Shown in pieces: positions 1 to 7,825 of a stretch of 14,489 nt of DNA. Numbering within the stretch: the stretch's first letter is position 1; every line of letters begins with the position of its first letter. This stretch comes from Vulcanimicrobiota bacterium (GTDB lineage Bacteria > Vulcanimicrobiota > Vulcanimicrobiia > Vulcanimicrobiales > Vulcanimicrobiaceae): positions 1 through 14,489 of the forward strand of contig JACRTZ010000077.1 in assembly GCA_014304965.1 (NCBI GenBank), in the 5' to 3' direction. A program made the position numbers and the translations under genes. Below the pieces are notes generated by a model. It was not told the origin of the DNA. It saw nothing but the letters and a program-made list of their open reading frames with translations, and made no database searches.

Positions 1-185
1 ACGTAGCGAGCGCAGTTACACTCGATCGCTTCGATGTATTCACCCGTCCACGCGATCGCGGCGTGCCCGTGCAGAAATGCGTCCGCCAGCAGCACGTAAT
101 TGTTGTAGACCGTCGGGTGCAGTCCGCTTGCGACGGCCAGCGCGCAAAACGCGATCGCTCCCGCGATCAGCGGCTCCCGTTTCAC
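1..185 (-). CDS. Multi-pass membrane protein, N-terminal fragment (probable glycosyltransferase-like)
   Basis: Partial gene running off the left edge; 61 codons are visible. It begins with GTG at 185-183, overlapping the stop of the upstream DUF2723 gene by four bases (GTGA), which fixes the start and implies translational coupling. The peptide starts MKREPLIAGAIAFCALAVAS, a basic n-region followed by a hydrophobic helix, then has HPTVYNNYVLLADAFLHGH and TGEYIEAIE. A short loop with an N-x-Y-x-x-L-A-x-A-x-L-x-G-like pattern after the first helix resembles the start of PMT-type or ArnT-like integral membrane glycosyltransferases. That comparison is from memory and the catalytic part is missing, so the function is only inferred. 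Being coupled to a DUF2723 protein fits a pair of membrane proteins acting on surface glycans. Confidence 0.6.
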   Translation of the reverse strand, partial: MKREPLIAGAIAFCALAVASGLHPTVYNNYVLLADAFLHGHAAIAWTGEYIEAIECNCARY

Positions 186-1702
186 TGTGGCTCGAGCCGT
201 GCGATTGCCGGATAGCGGAACAATCTGATCTGACGGTAGCCTTCGACCGGATATTCTTGGTCGGCGATCACGTACACCGGCCGCGTCTTCATCCAGCCCG
301 CATAATACTCGCGATAATCGGCCGGCTGCGCGGTGACGACGATCCGATCCCCGAGCCGATGGTCCACGAAGGCCGCGTAGCCGAGTGGCGTCGCAAACGC
401 CCAATTGGCCACGATCACCGCATTACTCGGCGTGAGCGCGATAACGGTGTCGATGTAAATGTCGCCCGCGCGGTTGTGGCGCTGCGCGAAAACGCCGCGG
501 TTCGCGTTGAAGAGGCCCAACCCGAGGACCAGGACGAGCAGCGCTGCAAAGCCTTCGATCGCCGTGCCGCTGCGGTTGAGATACGCGGCAATGCCGCGCG
601 TCGCGCCGATCGCCGCGAGCACCGCGAGCCCCCAGAAGGGAAGCAGCAGATAGCGTTCGGGATCTGCTTCGGGATACAACAGGGCATAGGGAATGCACAG
701 GCCGCAGGTCACGGCGAACGCGAGCGCCAGGTACGGCTGCCGCCGCGCGAGCAGCAGCAAGCCGGCGCCGGCGAGCACGAGCGCGACGATGCCGAATTCG
801 TTGATCGCATCGTCGCCGAATTTCCAGATGACGAGCCGGTAGCGCGCGAGGTCGAGCATGCTCGCAAAGCCTTGCCCGACCTTACTATCATCGCCGCCTC
901 CAAGGTAGTGAATGAGGGATGCGAGCGTCGCGGGATGACCGAAGTCCCAAAACGGTCGTCCCGGCGGCAACCCGAGCGACAAGGTCGGATCGATGTTGCG
1001 TGCGTAGACGTACGCGCTGCGCAACGGAAGGTACGCATACAGCAGGCCCGGCGCAACGAAACAGGCGGCGGCGCGCGCAAGCGCCGGCCAGCCCACCAGG
1101 CGCACCCGCGGAAACAGTAAGAGAATCAAACCGGGCAGCAGCAGTACCGTCACCCCATGCGTCGCGAGCCCCAGCCCTTCGCTCAAGGCCGCGAGCGACA
1201 GCATGCGCGTATCGCCGGACGTGCGCCAACGCAAGAGCAAGCAGATCGCGGCGCACGCGAACGCGAGCGACAACGCGTGGACTTCCGTGCGCGAGCCTCG
1301 CGTCCAGACGACGTAACCGCACGCGAACACCAATGCGCTGCCGAATCCGAGCAGCCGAGTGCCGTCTAGTTCGACGACCGCACGATAGGCGAAATACGCG
1401 GCCGCCGCCATCGCGGCTGCGGTCAGGATGCCGATGCGCCAGGCAACGGTGCCGAGCGGAAGCGCGTGCGAAAACAGCCACCCTGCGAATACGAACGTCG
1501 GAAAGCCCGTCGGATGCGAGATGCCCAAGATGTAAGGGATGGTTTGCATCTCGCCCGTGTCCCAGAACGACACGCCGGGCGGCAGCGCGAGCGCGAAGAG
1601 GGCGAAGGGCAGCAAGAACGCGAGCGGCGCCCAAATGCGCGCATCGAGCACGCGCGCGACGCTCGGCACGATCGCCGGTTCGCGGTCCTCTTCGCTGATC
1701 AT
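182..1702 (-). CDS. DUF2723 family membrane protein (protein O-mannosyltransferase-like)
   Basis: 506 residues with about ten hydrophobic segments, so an integral membrane protein. The N-terminal third carries the DUF2723 signature: FWDTGEM at 46-52, ISHPTGFP at 61-68, then LPLGTVAWRIG at 81-91. In GT-C fold glycosyltransferases the acidic residue of the first extracytoplasmic loop (here D48 or E51) is the expected catalytic position. TRGSRTEVHALSLAF at 134-148 matches the conserved second loop, where family members usually have E-V-Y-A-L. DUF2723 proteins are related to PMT O-mannosyltransferases and use polyprenyl-phosphate sugars, but few have a known acceptor. The soluble C-terminus (from about 420) resembles the usual periplasmic tail. 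The start is ATG at 1702-1700; no Shine-Dalgarno sequence is visible. It is divergent from serA and overlaps the next membrane gene by GTGA. Family assignment is firm; substrate is unknown. Confidence 0.85.
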   Translation of the reverse strand: MISEEDREPAIVPSVARVLDARIWAPLAFLLPFALFALALPPGVSFWDTGEMQTIPYILGISHPTGFPTFVFAGWLFSHALPLGTVAWRIGILTAAAMAAAAYFAYRAVVELDGTRLLGFGSALVFACGYVVWTRGSRTEVHALSLAFACAAICLLLRWRTSGDTRMLSLAALSEGLGLATHGVTVLLLPGLILLLFPRVRLVGWPALARAAACFVAPGLLYAYLPLRSAYVYARNIDPTLSLGLPPGRPFWDFGHPATLASLIHYLGGGDDSKVGQGFASMLDLARYRLVIWKFGDDAINEFGIVALVLAGAGLLLLARRQPYLALAFAVTCGLCIPYALLYPEADPERYLLLPFWGLAVLAAIGATRGIAAYLNRSGTAIEGFAALLVLVLGLGLFNANRGVFAQRHNRAGDIYIDTVIALTPSNAVIVANWAFATPLGYAAFVDHRLGDRIVVTAQPADYREYYAGWMKTRPVYVIADQEYPVEGYRQIRLFRYPAIARLEPQ

Positions 1703-1755
1703 CGCGCGCTCAAGGTGAACGTTGGTCGTGCAGACAACACGCGGCTGTTAGTCTC
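1703..1755. promoter_or_regulatory. Divergent intergenic region between the DUF2723 gene and serA
   Basis: The 53 bases between two divergently transcribed starts must hold, or lie within, both promoters unless they lie inside the coding regions. A TTGGTC at 1722-1727 followed about 18 bases later by TGTTAG (1746-1751) could be a weak serA promoter. This would put the transcript start at or next to the GTG of serA, giving a leaderless message. No Shine-Dalgarno sequence is visible before either start. The promoter boxes are a guess; only the divergent arrangement is seen directly. Confidence 0.35.
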
Positions 1756-3357
1756 GTGCAATCAAAGCGCCTTTCCCCGGTGCGCGTCGTCGTGGCCGAA
1801 CCCTTTTCCGAAACCGGTTTGGCGGTCTTGCGCGAGCATGGCGTCGACGTCGTCGAATGCCACAACGCCTCGCGCGAAACGTTGCGCAAGGCGCTCGCCG
1901 GCGCGGATGGACTCATCGTCCGGTCGCAAACGATCGTGGATCGCGAACTCCTCGCTGCTGCGCCGCAACTCGCGGTCGTCGCACGCGCCGGCGCGGGCGT
2001 CGACACGATCGACGTGGCGGCCGCGACCGAAGCCGGCATCGTCGTGCTCAACACGCCGGGCGCGAACACGCTCGCCGCAGTTGAGTTGACCTTCGGGCTG
2101 ATGCTAGCGGCCTTTCGGAACATTCCCGCGGCGGCCCAAGAAACGCGCGCCGGCACGTGGGAGCGTAAACGATTCGAGGGACGCGAACTCGCCGGCAAGA
2201 CGCTCGGGCTCGTCGGACTCGGCCGAATCGGGTCGGCCGTTGCGGCACGGGCGAAAGCGTTCGAGATGCGCGTGGTCGCGCACGACCCGTTCTTCGCCCC
2301 CGGCCGCGCCGAGGCGCTGGATCTCAAGCTCGTGGGGTTACACGAACTCTTGCAGCGCGCGGACGTCGTTTCGCTGCACGTGCCGTTGACGACGCAAACT
2401 GCCGGCCTACTCGATGCCGCACGCCTCGCGCTGATGAAGCCGACGGCCTGGCTCGTCAACGCGTCGCGCGGCGTCATCGTGGACGAGAACGCGCTGCTGC
2501 AAGCGCTCGACGACGGAACCATCGCCGGCGCCGCGCTCGACGTGCTCTCCGAAGAACCGCCGCGCGACGCCAGCAGCGCTTCCCGTCTCGTTCGGCACCC
2601 GAAAACGCTCGTAACGCCGCACCTCGGCGGTTCGACCGTCGAAGCGCAGGAGCGGATCGCAACCGAGCTCGCGCGCGAAATGGTCGCAGTGCTCGAGGGC
2701 GGCCCGGCGGCGGGCGCCGTGAACGCCCCTTCGGGCGGTGCGGGTAGCGAGGATCTCAAACCGTTCGTCGAGGTCGCCCACCTGCTCGGACGCGCCTATC
2801 CGCAACTCGTCGCCGGCGGCAGTTTCGCGAACTTCGCGCTCGTTACGCAGGGTGCGATCGCGGCCTTCGATCCGGCGCCGCTCGTCGCGTCGTTTCTGAC
2901 CGGTTTGCTGCAGGCAACGACCGACCGGCGCGTGTCCATCGTCAACGCTCTTGCGATCGCTGAGGAACTCGGGATCGCCGTCAACGCTTTCGGCGAGCCG
3001 CGTCACGGCATGCTCGCGTCCTCGGTTCGCGTCACGTGCGGCGGCCGTTCGCTCGGCGGGACCGTCGGCCGTGCGGGCGAGGCGCGCTTGAGTGAGGTTG
3101 ACGGACTCGCCGTTGACGCGATATTGGAAGGAACGTTGATCTTCACGCGCCATCACGACGTCCCGGGCGTGATCGGGCGCGTCGGCACGATCCTCGGCGA
3201 AGCGGACGTGAACATTTCCGGCATGCAGGTTTCGCGAGCGGACGAGGGCGGCGACGCGGCAATGATCCTTTCGATCGACCGGCCCGCCGACGGCGCAACG
3301 CTCGATCGGCTGCGCGGGCTCAAGGGGTTGCACGACGTTCGCGTCGTCACGATCTAA
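1756..3357 (+). CDS. serA: D-3-phosphoglycerate dehydrogenase
   Basis: Oxidises 3-phosphoglycerate to 3-phosphohydroxypyruvate with NAD, the first step of the phosphorylated serine pathway, in the cytoplasm. At 533 residues it is the long form: substrate and NAD domains (about 10-320), an intervening ASB domain (about 325-455) and a C-terminal ACT domain (about 461-533, with HHDVPGVIGRVGTIL and ADVNISGMQVSR). The Rossmann glycine motif is GLVGLGRIGS at 151-160. Expected catalytic residues are present: R238 in NASRG, E266/E267 in LSEEPP and H289 in PHLGGST. The ACT domain usually mediates serine feedback, which is likely but not shown here. GTG at 1756 is used as the start. GTG at 1780 would give MRVVVAEPFSETG, closer to the usual family N-terminus, and neither has a Shine-Dalgarno sequence. 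The next gene starts 3 bases after the stop. Confidence 0.96.
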   Translation: MQSKRLSPVRVVVAEPFSETGLAVLREHGVDVVECHNASRETLRKALAGADGLIVRSQTIVDRELLAAAPQLAVVARAGAGVDTIDVAAATEAGIVVLNTPGANTLAAVELTFGLMLAAFRNIPAAAQETRAGTWERKRFEGRELAGKTLGLVGLGRIGSAVAARAKAFEMRVVAHDPFFAPGRAEALDLKLVGLHELLQRADVVSLHVPLTTQTAGLLDAARLALMKPTAWLVNASRGVIVDENALLQALDDGTIAGAALDVLSEEPPRDASSASRLVRHPKTLVTPHLGGSTVEAQERIATELAREMVAVLEGGPAAGAVNAPSGGAGSEDLKPFVEVAHLLGRAYPQLVAGGSFANFALVTQGAIAAFDPAPLVASFLTGLLQATTDRRVSIVNALAIAEELGIAVNAFGEPRHGMLASSVRVTCGGRSLGGTVGRAGEARLSEVDGLAVDAILEGTLIFTRHHDVPGVIGRVGTILGEADVNISGMQVSRADEGGDAAMILSIDRPADGATLDRLRGLKGLHDVRVVTI

Positions 3358-3360
3358 CCT

Positions 3361-4008
3361 GTGATCTTTCTCGCCCGGCACGCGGAGACGACGTGGAATC
3401 TTGAGGGCCGCTACCAAGGCCGGCGCGAGTCTCCCTTATCGGGGCTCGGCGTTCGCCAGGGCGCGGCGCTCGCCGAGTACTTTTATGGCCGCCTGCTGCG
3501 CGGCGATTCGATTCCCGCGCGCGTTATTTCGAGCCCGCTCTCGCGCTGCGTCGCCACCGCGGATTTCACCGGCTCGCGCCTCAGCCTGCCGGTCGAAACT
3601 GATCCGCTACTGATCGAAATCGCGCACGGGACTTGGGAAGGCCGGCTGCGCGACGAGCTGGCCGCGAACGATTCCGAGCGCTACCGCGCGTGGCGTGAGG
3701 ATCCGTCGCTCGTCGCTTTTGATGGTGGCGAAAAGCTCGGCGACGTCATTGCTCGCTGGCAGGCGTTCGAGCCGGTGTTACACGCGATGGCAGGCAAAGA
3801 CGTACTGGTCGTGACGCACGACGCCGTGATTCGCGTCGCGCTTTTAGCGGCGAGCGGCCGCGATTTGACGGAATTTTGGCACGCGAACGTGGAAAATGCC
3901 GCGTACGCGCTCCTCGCGAGCGACGGCGAACGTTTGAGCGTGCTCGAAGAATGCGTCACGTCGCACCTGACCGGCGTTCGCGCAGCGACCGCCGGCCAAG
4001 CGCTGTAG
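3361..4008 (+). CDS. Histidine phosphatase (phosphoglycerate mutase-like); candidate phosphoserine phosphatase
   Basis: 215 residues, cytoplasmic, no signal peptide. It has the histidine phosphatase (branch 1) active site: LARHAET at 4-10 with the phosphorylated H7 and R6, R54 and R62 around VISSPLSRC, E86 in EIAHGTWEG as the likely proton donor, and H153 in VTHDAVIR as the second catalytic histidine. These residues fit phosphatases of the CobC/PspA type as well as mutases; the fold alone cannot separate them. The gene starts with GTG three bases after the serA stop, so the two form an operon. No HAD-type SerB is in the window. That context suggests a metal-independent phosphoserine phosphatase like that of Hydrogenobacter. 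Alternatives are alpha-ribazole phosphatase or a general phosphatase. It converges on the secreted-protein gene with a 10-base gap. Confidence 0.85.
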   Translation: MIFLARHAETTWNLEGRYQGRRESPLSGLGVRQGAALAEYFYGRLLRGDSIPARVISSPLSRCVATADFTGSRLSLPVETDPLLIEIAHGTWEGRLRDELAANDSERYRAWREDPSLVAFDGGEKLGDVIARWQAFEPVLHAMAGKDVLVVTHDAVIRVALLAASGRDLTEFWHANVENAAYALLASDGERLSVLEECVTSHLTGVRAATAGQAL

Positions 4009-4022
4009 CTCCCGCGCGCTAC
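4005..4022. terminator. Small palindrome spanning both stop codons of the convergent pair
   Basis: GTAGC at 4005-4009 and GCTAC at 4018-4022 form a 5-base stem with an 8-base GC-rich loop that contains or touches the TAG stop of each convergent gene. It could act as a weak bidirectional terminator. No T-tract follows on either side, and the symmetry may simply reflect two TAG stops in similar context. Confidence 0.15.
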
Positions 4023-4711
4023 CGGGCGGGCGGCGCTATGACGCGCGGTTCGGAAAACGTCGAAGCGGGCAGCGCGGCCGGAAAGCGATATTTCGACCAC
4101 ACGATCCGCTCTCGCGCATCCTTTCCGGACGCTTTCGCGCCGACGGCAACTTCGCGAACGACCCAATAGCGCTGCACGGGACCGTATGTGAGGCGCCCTT
4201 TGCCGTGCGCCGTTGCGGTGCCGGTTTGAAAGGCGATCACGCTCGGCAAGAATCGTGCGGCGTCGATGAGCACGTCGGTCACCGAAAACGGCGCCGGCAC
4301 CAGTTGACTCGTGCGGAATGCATACACGGCGCGTCCGTTCACGACCCGGCGGCCTGCAAACGTGAACGCGTATTCCGCAGGCTTCGGTGCGACCGCGAGC
4401 ACGTCGTACGGATCGGGCCGGTTGACAGCGACGTGGACGAACGGCACTTTCACCGTCACCCCATCGCGCGTGAGCGTCTCGTCGCGCTCGCGCAACCCAC
4501 TGCGATAGACGCGGTGCGTCTCGGAAAGATCGTGCAAGCCCACCTGTTCGAGCGAGAATTCGAAGATGGCGTTGGCCGGCCGCGCGATCGTTGCCAGCGC
4601 GTCGGCATACCGCTGCAAGACCGCGGAGGCCGGCACGTCTGGCGAAGGTGCGGCGCCGAGCGTGGCGGCGAGCACTGCGCCGAGAAGCAGCGCACGCAGC
4701 CGCGCCTTCAC
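4019..4711 (-). CDS. Secreted/periplasmic protein, possibly LolA-like fold
   Basis: 230 residues. The start is GTG at 4711-4709, inside a GTGA overlap with the alaS stop. This start gives a classical signal peptide: KARLR, then a hydrophobic stretch LLLGAVLAATLGA, with cleavage probably near residue 20-22. The mature part alternates charged and hydrophobic residues as in beta-rich proteins. It has no cysteine after the signal, so it is not a lipoprotein. The start of the mature domain (AVLQRYADALATIARPANAI) and the beta-strand-rich remainder recall outer-membrane lipoprotein-sorting (LolA-like) proteins, but I see no decisive motif and treat that as a weak guess. The longer open frame upstream runs inside alaS in another frame and is not part of the gene. 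It is the last gene of the minus-strand run. Confidence 0.75.
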   Translation of the reverse strand: MKARLRALLLGAVLAATLGAAPSPDVPASAVLQRYADALATIARPANAIFEFSLEQVGLHDLSETHRVYRSGLRERDETLTRDGVTVKVPFVHVAVNRPDPYDVLAVAPKPAEYAFTFAGRRVVNGRAVYAFRTSQLVPAPFSVTDVLIDAARFLPSVIAFQTGTATAHGKGRLTYGPVQRYWVVREVAVGAKASGKDARERIVWSKYRFPAALPASTFSEPRVIAPPAR

Positions 4712-7341
4712 GGCGCCAGCGCGGTGCGAATCGCCGCGATCGCGGCCGCGGCTCCGGCCGGCTTCTTTCCGCCGCCTTGGGCTTGAGCGGGCGCGCCGCC
4801 GCCGCGGCCATCCACGCTCGGCGCCGCGGCTTTCAGCAGGTTGCCGGCGTGAACGCCGCCCTTGACGAGATCGTCGCTGACGGTCACGAGCAGCGAGACG
4901 GTGTCGCCGTCCACCCCCGCGAGGGCAACGACGCCGCTCGGCATCTTTTGGCGAATCGCGCCGGCGAGCGCCTTGAGTGCTTCGGCATTCGCGTCGGAAA
5001 CGACGGCGCCGACGAATCGTTTGCCCGAAACGTCTTCGGCGCGTTCGACGTACGAGCCGGCATCGGCGCCGGCCAAACGCGCTTTGAAATCGGTCATCGC
5101 TTTTTGCAGGTCGCGCACGTCCGCTTGGAGCCGTTCGACGCGTTCGACGAGGTTCGCGGGCTTCGAGGAAAGCGTTTCGGCCAGCGTGGCGACCGTTTCT
5201 TGCTGCTCGAGAACGAACGTTTCGGCCGCCTTGGAGACGACGGCTTCGATGCGCCGGATGCCGCTGCCGATCGAGCTTTCCGAAAGGATGACGAACATGC
5301 CGAGCTCGCCCGTCGTCACGGCGTGCGTCCCGCCGCAGAATTCGACGGCCGGCCCGGCGCGAACGACGCGCACGCGGTCGCCGTATTTTTCGCCCGCCAT
5401 CGAAATCGCGCCGCTCGCCGCAGCTTCGCTCGGCGTCATGACGTCCGTGACCAAATGATGATCGTCGCGAATCAAGGCGTTGACTTGCGCGATAACGTCG
5501 CGCCGCTGGCCCGGCGTCAGGGCGCCCGCGGGCGAGCGGAAATCGAACCGCATCCGGTCGACGCCGACCCACGACCCCGCTTGCACGACGTCGTCGCCGA
5601 GGGTCTCGCGCAATGCGTGCTGCAGCAGATGCGCGCTCGTGTGGTGACGGCGGATCTCTTGACGCCAGAGCGGATCGACCGCAGCGTGCACCGTTTCGCC
5701 CACCGTTAAGGGGCCGCCGCTCAGCACGCCGCGATGCACGATCGCTTCGCCGGCAAATTGCGTATCGAGCACGGTAAAAATCGCGCCGTCACCGCCGACC
5801 AGCACGCCGCGATCGCCGAGCTGACCGCCTTTCTCCGCGTACAACGAGGTGCGGTCGAGCACGATCTGCGCTTCGTTGCCGTCCACGATCGTATCGACCG
5901 TAACGTCGCCTTGCAGCAGCGAGAGAATCGTGCCGTCGGTCTCGAGTCCCTCGTAGCCGGTGTATAGCGAGACGATGGCGGGGATATCGGCGACGGAAAC
6001 CACCGCGCGTTTCTTCGCGGCATCGGCCCGGGCGCGGGTGCGCTGCGCTTCCATGTGCGCTTCGAAGCCGGGCAGATCCACGCCGACGCCCGCTTCGGCG
6101 GCGATTTCGCGGGTCAATTCCGACGGAAATCCAGAGGTGTCGTGCAGCGTGAAGACATCCGCGCCGGAAAGCGGGCGGCCGTCGCATTTCGCGCGCTCGA
6201 GCAGGCCCGAGAGCAGTTCGCTTCCGCGCTCGAGCGTCTTGTTGAAGGCGAGCTCCTCGCTACCGACGGCTTGTTCTATGCGCGAGACGGCGCCGCGTAG
6301 TTCCGGATAGCCCGATTCGAGCGACCGTACGACGTGCGGAACGAGCGCGGTCAAGAAGCCGCTCGGGTAGCCGAGCAGTTTTCCGTTGCGAATCGCACGC
6401 CGCGCGAGAAACCGGCAGACATACCCGCGGACGGTGTTGGAGGGAAACACGCCGTCGGCGACCAGGAACGTAACCGCGCGCGCGTGGTCCGCGACGATGC
6501 GTCGCCGGACCAGCCGTTCGGCTGCGGACAGCGTCGAGGGGCCGGGCGAGGGTTGCGCGTCGATCAGGTCGGTGAAAAGATCGGTTTCGAACATCGAGGC
6601 TTTGCCGTTGGCTGCGGCCAGCGTGCGCTCGAAGCCGGCGCCCGTGTCGATGCCCTTGCGCGGGAGGTCGTGGAGCGTTCCGTCGGCGGTCCGATTGAAC
6701 TGCTGAAAGACGAGATTCCAAATCTCGACGTAGCGGTTGCCGAGATTCGGCCCCGTGTCGGCGGGACCGCTTGCGTGCTCCGCCCCCGTGTCGTAGAAAA
6801 TTTCGCTGCACGGTCCGCACGGGCCGGTCGGCCCCATCGTCCAGAAGTTGTCCTCGTCGAAGCGCGTGATGCGGGCCGCCGGCAATCCGATTTCCGTCTC
6901 CCACAGCCGCTGCGCTTCGTCGTCGTTCGCGTGCACCGTGACGTATAGTCTGTCCGCCGGGAAACGCAGATGGTCGACCAAGAACTCCCACGCCCAAAGA
7001 ATCGCTTCGCGCTTGTAATAGTCTCCGAACGAAAAATTTCCCATCATCTCGAGCAACGTGCCGTGACGACCGGTCCGCCCGACGTTCTCGATGTCGCTCT
7101 TCGGGCCGGCCACGCGCAAGCAGCGCTGCACCGTCACCACGCGCGGCGCGGGCGGCGGCACCTCGCCGAGGAAGGCCGGGACGAACTGTTCCATGCCCGC
7201 GATCGTGAACAACGTCGTGGACATCGCGTCCGGGATCAGCGTCGCCGACGGCTGGGCCTTATGACTTTTCGCGACGAAAAAGTCGACGAACGCGCGCCGT
7301 AACTCTTGACTGCTGATGGACCCTTCGCGGCCTACTGGCAT
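4708..7341 (-). CDS. alaS: Alanyl-tRNA synthetase
   Basis: Charges tRNA-Ala with alanine and clears mischarged Ser/Gly; cytoplasmic. It has 877 residues, normal for the family. The class II catalytic core is at 11-250: SQELRRAFVDFF at 11-22, GNFSFGDYYKREAI at 101-114, TGPCGPCSEIFYD at 172-184 and GIDTGAGFERT at 230-240. The editing domain has the zinc motifs HTSAH at 567-571 and CGGTH at 669-673, so proofreading should be intact. A coiled-coil region (about 705-760) and the C-Ala domain follow, with the glycine-rich RGGGAPAQAQGGG at 846-858. One oddity is FTIAGM where most family members read FTNAGM. The ATG at 7341 is chosen because an N-terminal extension would run back through the MarR gene and has no homologous look. 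It lies 17 bases after the MarR stop, with no obvious Shine-Dalgarno sequence. Confidence 0.97.
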   Translation of the reverse strand: MPVGREGSISSQELRRAFVDFFVAKSHKAQPSATLIPDAMSTTLFTIAGMEQFVPAFLGEVPPPAPRVVTVQRCLRVAGPKSDIENVGRTGRHGTLLEMMGNFSFGDYYKREAILWAWEFLVDHLRFPADRLYVTVHANDDEAQRLWETEIGLPAARITRFDEDNFWTMGPTGPCGPCSEIFYDTGAEHASGPADTGPNLGNRYVEIWNLVFQQFNRTADGTLHDLPRKGIDTGAGFERTLAAANGKASMFETDLFTDLIDAQPSPGPSTLSAAERLVRRRIVADHARAVTFLVADGVFPSNTVRGYVCRFLARRAIRNGKLLGYPSGFLTALVPHVVRSLESGYPELRGAVSRIEQAVGSEELAFNKTLERGSELLSGLLERAKCDGRPLSGADVFTLHDTSGFPSELTREIAAEAGVGVDLPGFEAHMEAQRTRARADAAKKRAVVSVADIPAIVSLYTGYEGLETDGTILSLLQGDVTVDTIVDGNEAQIVLDRTSLYAEKGGQLGDRGVLVGGDGAIFTVLDTQFAGEAIVHRGVLSGGPLTVGETVHAAVDPLWRQEIRRHHTSAHLLQHALRETLGDDVVQAGSWVGVDRMRFDFRSPAGALTPGQRRDVIAQVNALIRDDHHLVTDVMTPSEAAASGAISMAGEKYGDRVRVVRAGPAVEFCGGTHAVTTGELGMFVILSESSIGSGIRRIEAVVSKAAETFVLEQQETVATLAETLSSKPANLVERVERLQADVRDLQKAMTDFKARLAGADAGSYVERAEDVSGKRFVGAVVSDANAEALKALAGAIRQKMPSGVVALAGVDGDTVSLLVTVSDDLVKGGVHAGNLLKAAAPSVDGRGGGAPAQAQGGGKKPAGAAAAIAAIRTALAP

Positions 7342-7358
7342 AGCCCGCGATGTTTCCG

Positions 7359-7811
7359 TTAAGTGCTGTTCGCGCCCTCGGTCAGTGCGAATTCGATCTG
7401 CGACAAGCGTCGCAGGTCTTCGCCGAATGCCTCCAGCAGCGCGGCCTGCGCGCGGCACCAATGCGGATAGGCTTCGTACAGCTTGAGGCGCCCGGCCCGC
7501 GTCAGGGAAATCCGGCGCCCGCCCCATTCTCCGGCGGCCGCCTCGAACGACAGCATATGGCCTTGCACCAACTCATCGAGCGCGTCCGAGGCGGAGGCGG
7601 GATCGAGGTTGGTGCTCTTGGCGATGTCCCGAATCGTGCACGGCGCGAGATCCGAGACCGTGTTGAGCAGTAAAAAGTCACGAGTTCGCAAACCGATGGG
7701 CCGCAATGCTTGGTCGTAACGATTGTTCAGCTCGTACGCGACCCGCGAACACAGGGCGGAAAGACATGTTTGCGGATCGGTACGTATACGATCGTCCGAC
7801 GATGCGTTCAT
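7359..7811 (-). CDS. MarR-family winged-helix transcriptional regulator
   Basis: 150 residues. The layout fits MarR: an N-terminal dimerisation helix (about 14-38), then GLRTRDFLLLNTVSDLAP leading into the winged helix. The recognition region is TIRDIAKSTNLDPASASDALDELVQGHML at about 59-87, and the wing has RRISLTRAGRLKLYEAY near 103-119. A long C-terminal helix completes the dimer interface. Such proteins are usually local repressors released by small ligands or thiol oxidation. Cysteines at 16, 21, 58 and 98 are present, but a redox role is speculation. It sits 37 bases downstream of the sigma-factor stop and 17 bases upstream of alaS, so it is probably co-transcribed with alaS. The target is not evident, and no clear palindromic operator is seen in its own upstream gap apart from a weak inverted repeat. 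Confidence 0.85.
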   Translation of the reverse strand: MNASSDDRIRTDPQTCLSALCSRVAYELNNRYDQALRPIGLRTRDFLLLNTVSDLAPCTIRDIAKSTNLDPASASDALDELVQGHMLSFEAAAGEWGGRRISLTRAGRLKLYEAYPHWCRAQAALLEAFGEDLRRLSQIEFALTEGANST

Positions 7812-7825
7812 GGAAGCGAGATTTC

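Noticed and set aside
77..1698. Long plus-strand open frames opposite the DUF2723 gene
   Set aside because: Their translations are arginine/proline/alanine-rich without domains, as expected for antisense frames in high-GC DNA; the minus-strand protein has clear membrane helices and family motifs.
2407..3417. Minus-strand open frame opposite serA
   Set aside because: Low-complexity arginine-rich product antisense to a fully conserved 3-phosphoglycerate dehydrogenase; a high-GC codon-bias shadow.
4712..5572. Upstream extension of the secreted-protein frame
   Set aside because: The extension is arginine-rich and lies inside alaS in another frame; the GTG at 4711 gives a proper signal peptide and a four-base overlap.
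4591..5709. 372-codon plus-strand open frame opposite alaS
   Set aside because: No recognisable motif, and it is opposite the conserved editing and C-Ala domains of AlaS.
7342..7527. N-terminal extension of AlaS
   Set aside because: It would overlap the MarR gene by more than 160 bases and the residues look like an out-of-frame reading; the ATG at 7341 gives the normal family start.
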